DNA of 64,000 bases from Sphingomonas sp. GC_Shp_5 (GTDB lineage Bacteria; Pseudomonadota; Alphaproteobacteria; Sphingomonadales; Sphingomonadaceae): positions 62,001-126,000 of the forward strand of contig NZ_JALNUP010000008.1 in assembly GCF_026540855.1 (NCBI RefSeq). Direction: 5' to 3'. A program made the translations under genes and the position numbers. Within the stretch, counting starts at the first letter, position 1, and every line of letters begins with the position of its first letter. Positions 56,287 to 64,000 of the stretch are shown piece by piece. The notes beneath the pieces were generated by a model that made no database searches, was not told the origin of the DNA, and saw nothing but the letters and a program-made list of their open reading frames with translations.

Positions 56287-56628
56287 ATGGCACGATCAGC
56301 GGAAAAGCGCGGCAAGGACGAGACCGCCGCGGCGGAGAAGAAGGTCAAGGCGACCGGCAAGCCCGCCGCCGGGGCCCGCGGCGGCATCACCGCACCAGTG
56401 ACGCCATCGGCCGAGCTTTCCGAAATCGTCGGCAAGAAGGACCTGCCGCGCAGCGAGGTCGTGAAGAAGGTGTGGGAATACATCAAGAAGCATGACCTGC
56501 AGGACGCCAAGGACCGCCGCCAGATCAACGCGGACGACAATCTCGAGAAGATCTTTGGCAAGAAGTCGGCGAGCATGTTCGAGATGAACAAGTATCTCAG
56601 CGCGCATCTCACCGCCAAGAAGGACTGA
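56287..56628 (+). CDS. SWIB/MDM2 domain protein
   Basis: 113 residues: a Lys/Ala-rich tail (about 1-40, likely nucleic-acid-binding) followed by a single SWIB domain (VTPSAELSEIVGKKDLPR, VVKKVWEYIKKHDLQD, KIFGKKSASMFEMNKYL). In eukaryotes SWIB is found in chromatin remodelling subunits; stand-alone bacterial versions are thought to be nucleoid or topology proteins. GGAGCG precedes the ATG at 56287. The histone-like tail resembles those of other bacterial SWIB proteins. Confidence 0.88.
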   Translation: MARSAEKRGKDETAAAEKKVKATGKPAAGARGGITAPVTPSAELSEIVGKKDLPRSEVVKKVWEYIKKHDLQDAKDRRQINADDNLEKIFGKKSASMFEMNKYLSAHLTAKKD

Positions 56629-56638
56629 TCACCTTCGC

Positions 56639-56654
56639 CCCGCCGCAAGGCGGG
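56639..56654 (+). terminator. Short hairpin after SWIB gene
   Basis: CCCGCC-GCAA-GGCGGG: 6-bp stem with a stable tetraloop 10 bp after the stop. No T-run. Confidence 0.5.
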
Positions 56655-56889
56655 ACGATGGCGGGGCGCGTGGCGCCTATTGCGGCCGCAGGGCGCCGGG
56701 CAACAGCTCGGCGCCCGCTGTCGTGAGTACTATTCACCGCTTCCCGCAGCGGTCGCCAAACCGTGCTAACCTACGGCAACCTCAGGAACTCCGCCCGACT
56801 CTGGTGCTTGTAGGACACAGGCAGGGCCGTGGCCGGCGACAAAGCGCTTGTCGTCGCTGCGTGGCCGTCATGATCAGGGAGCGGCACGC

Positions 56890-58038
56890 ATGCTGGCGAT
56901 GAATTACCGAGGGCCCTATCGCGTTCGGGTGGAGGCGAAGCCGATGCCCACGGTGCAGCATCCCGAAGATGCCATCATCCGCGTGACGCGCTCGTGCATC
57001 TGCGGCTCCGACCTGCATCTATACCACGGCATGGTGCCCGATACGCGGGTGGGGACGACCTTCGGCCACGAGTTCTGCGGCATCGTCGAACAGGTCGGCG
57101 CCGAGGTGCGCAACCTCAAGCCCGGCGATCACGTGCTGGTGCCGTTCAACATCGCCTGCGGCAAATGTCATTTCTGCCAGCAGGGCCTGTTCGGCAACTG
57201 CCATGAATCGAACGCGCAGGCGACCGCGGTGGGCGGCATCTTCGGCTATTCGCACACCGCGGGCGGCTATGACGGCGGCCAGGCGCAATATGTGCGCGTG
57301 CCCTATGCCGATGTCGGGCCGATGGTGATCCCCGACTGGATGGACCATGACGATGCGGTGCTGCTTACCGACGTCGTGCCGACCGGCTATCAGGCGGCCG
57401 AGATGGGCGGCATCCAGCGCGGCGACACGGTGGTGGTGTTCGGCGCCGGCCCGGTGGGGCTGATGGCGGCGCGCTCGGCCTGGCTGTTCGGCGCCGGCCG
57501 GGTAATTGTGATTGACCATATCGATTATCGGCTCGAGTTCGCGCGGACCTTCGGCCCGGCCGAGGTCTACAACTTCCGCGAGATCGACGACATGGTCGTG
57601 TTCCTCAAGAAGCAGACCGATGCGCTCGGCCCCGACGTGTGCATCGACGCGGTCGGCGGCGATGCCGCCGGGAGTGCCCTCCAGACGCTGATCGGCACCA
57701 AGCTCAAGCTCGAGGCCGGCAACGCGATCGCGCTCCACTGGGCGATCAACTCGGTGAAGAAGGGCGGGATCGTCTCGATCGTCGGCGTCTACGGCCCGAC
57801 CGGCAACATCATCCCGATCGGCAACGTCGTCAACAAGGGCATCACCATCCGCGCCAACCAGGCCTCGGTGAAGCGCCTGCTGCCGCGCCTGATCGATCAC
57901 ATCAAGGCCGGCCACATCAACCCCAAGGCGATGATCACTCACCGCGTGCCGCTCGCCGATATCGCCGACGCCTATCATCTGTTCTCGGCAAAGCTCGACG
58001 GCTGCATCAAGCCGGTGCTGCTGCCCAACGGCGCTTGA
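56890..58038 (+). CDS. Zinc-dependent alcohol dehydrogenase (formaldehyde dehydrogenase-like)
   Basis: 382-residue MDR-family enzyme. Catalytic zinc ligands C38 (SCICGSDLH), H60 and E61 (FGHEFCG); structural zinc Cys at 90, 93, 96 and 104 (ACGKCHFCQQGLFGNC); NAD-binding GAGPVGLMAA from residue 184. The insertion between the zinc lobe and Rossmann fold, and the long C-terminal segment with LHWAINSVKKGG, match the glutathione-independent formaldehyde dehydrogenase group, some of which dismutate aldehydes. GGGAG sits eight bases before the ATG. Its partner, 13 bp downstream, is a conserved-looking membrane protein of unknown role. Confidence 0.88.
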   Translation: MLAMNYRGPYRVRVEAKPMPTVQHPEDAIIRVTRSCICGSDLHLYHGMVPDTRVGTTFGHEFCGIVEQVGAEVRNLKPGDHVLVPFNIACGKCHFCQQGLFGNCHESNAQATAVGGIFGYSHTAGGYDGGQAQYVRVPYADVGPMVIPDWMDHDDAVLLTDVVPTGYQAAEMGGIQRGDTVVVFGAGPVGLMAARSAWLFGAGRVIVIDHIDYRLEFARTFGPAEVYNFREIDDMVVFLKKQTDALGPDVCIDAVGGDAAGSALQTLIGTKLKLEAGNAIALHWAINSVKKGGIVSIVGVYGPTGNIIPIGNVVNKGITIRANQASVKRLLPRLIDHIKAGHINPKAMITHRVPLADIADAYHLFSAKLDGCIKPVLLPNGA

Positions 58039-58051
58039 AGGAGCAACGACC

Positions 58052-58666
58052 ATGAGCAACCAACTGGTCGATCCCGCCGCCGTCCCCGGCTGGGGCGTCG
58101 ACGCCGACGCGGGCAACAACCCGACCTATCCGATGCGGCATATCGAGGACCAGACCCGCGGGATGAGCTGGGAGCGCCCGGCGCTGCAGCAGCCCGATGT
58201 CGAGATCCTGCGCTCGATCGAATACAACCGGCTGCCCGCGGTGGTCGGCACCTCGACGCCGCCCAAAGGGCTGAGCGGCATGATCCGCCGCTATGCGTTC
58301 CGGCGCAGCGAATCCGACTGGTGGCATTGGCTGCTGCTGATGGGTGCGGACCGGATCAACGTGGTGGAAGGCGTGGTGGAGGATCTCGCCGGCGGAACGC
58401 TGCCCAACATCCCCGCCGAAATGGGCATCCGGGCCGAGTGGCAGCATAACAAGCAGGGGCTCGCAAAGAAGATCGGCGTCGCCGCTGCGGTGTCGCTCGG
58501 CGCCTATCTGCTGCTCCGCCGCAGGCAGCCCGCGACGGTCGAGGCCCCGCAGCCGCTGCTCCGCGGCCCGACCACGACCCGCGGGGTCAGCGAGACCGCG
58601 CTCAGCGAACGGTTGCGCGGCGCCGCGCGCGGCCGGACGACCCCGACCACCTTGCCTGGCCGCTGA
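58052..58666 (+). CDS. Unrecognised membrane-anchored protein paired with the dehydrogenase
   Basis: 204 residues. The N-terminal half is polar with several aromatic motifs (PGWGVDADAGNNPTYPMRH, SWERPALQQPDVEILRSIEYNRLP, SESDWWHWLLLMGADRINVVEG); a hydrophobic helix sits at about 145-158 (IGVAAAVSLGAYLLL) followed by RRR and a Thr/Arg-rich tail. GAAGGAG is well placed before the ATG and the gap to the dehydrogenase is only 13 bp, so it is translated with it. I do not recognise a domain. A membrane tether or redox partner of the dehydrogenase is a guess. Confidence 0.7.
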   Translation: MSNQLVDPAAVPGWGVDADAGNNPTYPMRHIEDQTRGMSWERPALQQPDVEILRSIEYNRLPAVVGTSTPPKGLSGMIRRYAFRRSESDWWHWLLLMGADRINVVEGVVEDLAGGTLPNIPAEMGIRAEWQHNKQGLAKKIGVAAAVSLGAYLLLRRRQPATVEAPQPLLRGPTTTRGVSETALSERLRGAARGRTTPTTLPGR

Positions 58667-58734
58667 GCGTAGCGGCGGGCGGGGGCGGCGGGCGAGTCGC
58701 GTCGCGCGCGACGACGCGCTACATCGGCGGCCCC

Positions 58735-59445
58735 ATGGCCCCGGCACGTTCGCGACACTCCCGCCCCCGAGGCCGCCATCGCCGCGCGCGCGGGCGAGCA
58801 TCATCCGAGCATTGGCTGTTGCTGCTCGGGGCGACGATCGCCGCCGCGCTGGTCGCAGGCTCGATCACCCGCCTGCCATGGTCGCCGCATACCGCCGAAC
58901 GCCACCGCCCGCTGACCATGGCGGAGGCGCGCGCATCCAACGCCCTGGTGCCGATCGTCGCCGATGCGCTCACGCCGGCGAAGCGCTTCCGGTTCGACGG
59001 CGGCCACGCGTCACGCGAACAGGCGATCGAGTGCCTCGCGCTCGTCGCCAAATATGAGGCGGGCGACGATCGGGACGGCCAACGCGCGGTGATCCAGGTG
59101 GTGCTCAACCGCGTCCGCAGCCCAGGCTTTCCCAAGACGGTGTGCGGCGTGGTCTATCAGGGTTCTGACCGCACCACCGGCTGCCAATTCTCCTTCACCT
59201 GCGACGGCTCGTTGGCGCGGCGTCCCGAGCATGACGGCTGGACCCAGGCGCGCCAGGCGGCACGGCGCGCGATCAACGGCTATGTCTATGCGCCGGTAGG
59301 ACAGGCGACACATTACCACACCGACTGGATGGTGCCCTATTGGCGCCCGTCGCTCGACAAGGTCGCGCAGATCGACTCGCACATCTTCTACCAGCGCCCC
59401 GCGTCGCATCCGGCCGCCCCGGCGGCGGCGCCGGGCGGCTCCTGA
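58735..59445 (+). CDS. Cell wall hydrolase, SleB/Hydrolase_2 family
   Basis: 236 residues: an Arg-rich N-terminus, one membrane anchor (LLLLGATIAAALVAGSI, about 28-44), and a periplasmic SleB catalytic domain with the lytic transglycosylase-like glutamate E108 (KYEAGDDRDGQRAVIQVVLNRV) and CQFSFTCDG, ATHYHTDWMVPYW. Related proteins cleave peptidoglycan in spore germination; in non-sporing alphaproteobacteria they serve wall remodelling. The start has no clear Shine-Dalgarno sequence. Confidence 0.85.
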   Translation: MAPARSRHSRPRGRHRRARGRASSEHWLLLLGATIAAALVAGSITRLPWSPHTAERHRPLTMAEARASNALVPIVADALTPAKRFRFDGGHASREQAIECLALVAKYEAGDDRDGQRAVIQVVLNRVRSPGFPKTVCGVVYQGSDRTTGCQFSFTCDGSLARRPEHDGWTQARQAARRAINGYVYAPVGQATHYHTDWMVPYWRPSLDKVAQIDSHIFYQRPASHPAAPAAAPGGS

Positions 59446-59469
59446 GCGACCAAGACGATCGCGGCAGCG

Positions 59470-61029
59470 TCAGCCTACCTTGGGCGGGGTCGGCGGGCGG
59501 AAGAAGCGGGGCGGGAATGGCGCCTGCGCGCTGCCCTTGGCGGAGCGTAGCTGGTTGGGATCGCCGGCATCGACGCTCAGCGGGATCTGCATGCCGTCCG
59601 ACGCCTTGAGCAGCTCGAACAGCTTGGTGCTCAACCGCGCGGCCAGCTCTTCGTGCCCGGGTGTCGCGAGCAGATTGTCGCTCTCATGCGGGTCCGCGGC
59701 AAGATCGTAGAGCTCGTCGAGATCCCAGATGCCGTGGAAGTGCATGTATTTGTAGCGATTCTCACGCAGCGCGTGGACGGTGGGGGTTTGCGGGAAATTC
59801 CGTTCCCAATAATATTCGTAGAGCAGTTCTTGGCGCCATGGCGTCGCCCCCGGCGTGGCAAGCGGCAGCATGTTGGCGCCCGCCATGGTCGCCGGCGCCT
59901 TCAATCCGGCCGCCGCCAGCATCGTCGGCGCGATGTCGATGTTCGCCACCACCTGCTCGATCACCGATCCCGCCGGGAACAGCGACGGGCAGCGCGCCAG
60001 CAACGGCACCCGCATCGATTCCTCGTAAGCGGCGCGCTTGTCGATCAGCCCGTGCTCGCCGAACATGAAGCCATTGTCGCCCATGTAGACGATCAGCGTG
60101 TCATCGAGCTCGCCACGCTGCTCAAGCAGATCGAGGATCCGCGCGAGGCCTTCGTCGACCGCAAGCAGCGTCTCCATGTAGCGCTTGTAATAGTCGCCGA
60201 TGTCGAGCGTGCCATGATAGGGATAGTCGACGCCGTGCCAGCTGTTGCGCTGGTTCTCGACCCACATCGGCCGACCGGCGACATCGGCCTTCATGCTCGC
60301 GGGGTAGCGGAAGGTTTCCTTGGCATAGCGGCCGGCGTGGCGCGCGGCGGGGATGAATTCGGCGTGCACCGCCTTGTGCGCGAGGTGCATCATCCACGGC
60401 CGCTTGCCGTCACGCTGCGCGAGCCAGTCGATCGCATAATCGGTCAGTTCGTCGGTGATATAACCCTTCTGCAGCACGTGCCGGCCATCGACATTGAGCC
60501 CGTCGGCGCTCGGCAGGTAGGTCCCCTGCCCCTTGAAGCTCACCCAGCGGTCGAACCCCGGCTGCGGCGCATCGCCTTCCTCGCCCATGTGCCATTTGCC
60601 GATGGACGCGGTCTCATAGCCGGCCGCCTGGAGATATTCGGGATAGAAGGTCAGCCCCGGCGGGATCGGGTGGTTGTTGTCGACCACGCGGTGCTGGTGG
60701 GCATAGAGGCCGGTGAGGATCGAGGCGCGGCTGGGCGAGCAGAGCGCCGTCGTCACGAAGGCGTTGCGGAAATGGGCGCCTTCTCGTGCCAGCCGATCGA
60801 GCGTCGGCGTCTTGCCGAAGCTTTGCGGCTTGAGGAACCCCATCGCGTCGTAGCGATGGTCGTCGGTGAGCACGAACAGGATGTTCTTGCGGCGGGTGGT
60901 GGCGAGGTGAGGCAGCTTGAGCGACGTGGGCTTCGCCACCGCTGCGGCACCGGCCGCCCCCGAGTACAGGCCGAAGGCGCCGCCGGTGCCCGCGAGCAAG
61001 ACGCCGCGGCGATCGATCTGGTCTGTCAT
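59470..61029 (-). CDS. Type I sulfatase (formylglycine-dependent)
   Basis: 519-residue Tat-exported arylsulfatase-family enzyme. The Tat signal is DRRGVLLAGTGGAFG. The sulfatase signature CSPSRASILTG puts the residue to be converted to formylglycine at C97; the metal site is LTDDHRYDA near residues 54-62, and later YMGDNGFMFGEHGL and the C-terminal LYDLAADPHESDNL. The Cys form of the motif needs an FGE or anSME maturase, none of which is in the window. It follows the receptor gene by 17 bp, so the two are one operon for a sulfated compound, plausibly a polysaccharide. Confidence 0.92.
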   Translation of the reverse strand: MTDQIDRRGVLLAGTGGAFGLYSGAAGAAAVAKPTSLKLPHLATTRRKNILFVLTDDHRYDAMGFLKPQSFGKTPTLDRLAREGAHFRNAFVTTALCSPSRASILTGLYAHQHRVVDNNHPIPPGLTFYPEYLQAAGYETASIGKWHMGEEGDAPQPGFDRWVSFKGQGTYLPSADGLNVDGRHVLQKGYITDELTDYAIDWLAQRDGKRPWMMHLAHKAVHAEFIPAARHAGRYAKETFRYPASMKADVAGRPMWVENQRNSWHGVDYPYHGTLDIGDYYKRYMETLLAVDEGLARILDLLEQRGELDDTLIVYMGDNGFMFGEHGLIDKRAAYEESMRVPLLARCPSLFPAGSVIEQVVANIDIAPTMLAAAGLKAPATMAGANMLPLATPGATPWRQELLYEYYWERNFPQTPTVHALRENRYKYMHFHGIWDLDELYDLAADPHESDNLLATPGHEELAARLSTKLFELLKASDGMQIPLSVDAGDPNQLRSAKGSAQAPFPPRFFRPPTPPKVG

Positions 61030-61046
61030 GGCTCGCCCTGCATCCT

Positions 61047-63395
<2,349 letters not shown>

Positions 63396-63480
63396 CGAAT
63401 TCCCCTATCTCGCCGCCGGTTCTAATTCCCCCTCCCCTGCTCGGGTATAAAGAAGCGGATGGCGGGTCGACAGCGCCGCT

Positions 63481-64000
63481 TTATACCACGCGGATAGCGT
63501 CCGCGTCGTCGCGCAGCGGCCGCAGCCGCGGCAGCAGCAGCTGGATCCAGCCCAGGGCAGCAAGATAGGCAAGGCTCGCGAACAGCAGCAGCGGCAGATA
63601 GCCCAGCCCGGCGGCGAGGGTGAGGCCGGCGACCTTGGCGATGCCGATTCCGCCGACGTTGCCGCAGAAGGAGCCGAAGGAGGTGACGCGGCCGACGCGG
63701 CGTTGCGGCACGATATCGGCGATCATCGCGAACACATTGGTGGAAAAAGCTTGGTGACCGGCGAGCGCGAGCGCCATCAGCGCGATGGCGAGCGGATAGC
63801 TGTGTGTGAGCAACGCCAGCGGGATCGGCAGCACGGCGAGCGCGGCCGCGAGCATGATCCCCTTGCGCACCGCGTTGACGCTGTAGCCGCGCCCGAGCAG
63901 CCGGGTGGAGACGCTGCCGCCGAGCAGCGAGCCGATCGCCGCGCCGCCGTAAGCGATCGCGAGCGGCACGCCCAAGGCGACCCCGGCGATGCCGAACTGA
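63481..64000 (-). CDS. MFS transporter, C-terminal half only (window edge)
   Basis: The open frame continues past 64000, reading ...QFGIAGVALGVPLAIAYGGAAIGSLLGGSVSTRLLGRGYSV. About 173 codons are visible, covering the last six helices. VPLAIAYGGAAIGSLLGG and AGHQAFSTNVFAMIADIVPQRRVGRVTSFGSFCGNVGGI are features of the anion:cation symporter group that holds hexuronate transporters (ExuT type). With the sulfatase operon downstream, sugar-acid uptake is a reasonable guess. Confidence 0.8.
   Translation of the reverse strand, partial: QFGIAGVALGVPLAIAYGGAAIGSLLGGSVSTRLLGRGYSVNAVRKGIMLAAALAVLPIPLALLTHSYPLAIALMALALAGHQAFSTNVFAMIADIVPQRRVGRVTSFGSFCGNVGGIGIAKVAGLTLAAGLGYLPLLLFASLAYLAALGWIQLLLPRLRPLRDDADAIRVV

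Noticed and set aside
56788..56815. GGAAC element upstream of the zinc dehydrogenase as an EcfG general-stress promoter
   Set aside because: The -35-like GGAAC is present but no GTT-type -10 element lies at the expected 16-17 bp spacing.

Overview
The window is a GC-rich stretch of an alphaproteobacterial chromosome, most likely Sphingomonas or a close relative. The evidence is dense TonB-dependent receptors (five intact, one decayed), many Tat-dependent secreted hydrolases, oxidative (dehydratase-type) sugar catabolism genes, and two intergenic inverted repeats of a style I associate with sphingomonad genomes. I see no tRNA, rRNA, CRISPR array, intact IS element or prophage. The genus call is inference from gene content.

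Layout. 1-3.4 kb: glycerol locus, glpD (cut by the window edge) divergent from glpF-glpK, with clustered TTCG/CGAA palindromes between them. 3.5-5.5 kb: an orphan MreB-type actin homologue and a TonB-like periplasmic-spanning protein. 5.5-6.9 kb: PepSY membrane reductase operon with a Fur-like box. 7-19.5 kb: an arabinan/arabinose utilisation locus with an outer-membrane receptor, two GH43 enzymes, an MFS sugar transporter, a mutarotase, an IlvD/Edd sugar-acid dehydratase, a GntR/FadR regulator and a GH51 arabinofuranosidase. Three promoters there share a TTGTCNGA element, so the locus looks like one local regulon. 19.7-23.3 kb: M28 and DUF885 peptidases. 23.3-30.1 kb: PhoD, a TonB receptor and a PhoX-type lipoprotein, with a candidate Pho box.

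30.2-35.3 kb: a tiny secreted peptide, an acetate permease pair (DUF485-ActP), a UBP zinc finger, an alpha/beta hydrolase and an MFS exporter. 35.3-41.2 kb: an autotransporter and a TonB receptor. 41.4-46.9 kb: prolyl peptidases, a 538-bp hairpin-rich gap, and a decayed patch holding a frameshifted TonB receptor fragment, an intact single-domain receiver and a frameshifted receiver. 47-52.3 kb: a sugar lactonase-dehydrogenase operon, a GH84 hexosaminidase and a YcaQ-type glycosylase. 52.4-54.8 kb: a cobalamin riboswitch in front of a TonB receptor. 54.9-59.4 kb: DUF2252, SWIB, zinc alcohol dehydrogenase, an unrecognised membrane protein and a SleB-type hydrolase. 59.5-64 kb: sulfatase, TonB receptor and part of an MFS transporter, probably one operon.

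The common theme is scavenging: glycans are cut outside, fragments cross the outer membrane through TonB receptors, and transporters and oxidative enzymes finish the job. Peptides, organic phosphate, sulfate esters, corrinoid and iron have parallel modules. I did not find a convincing wholly new system. The best leads are the inferred arabinose operator set, the riboswitch-controlled receptor that does not look like classic BtuB, the Pho-type receptor sandwich, and the structured gap at 42.6-43.1 kb.
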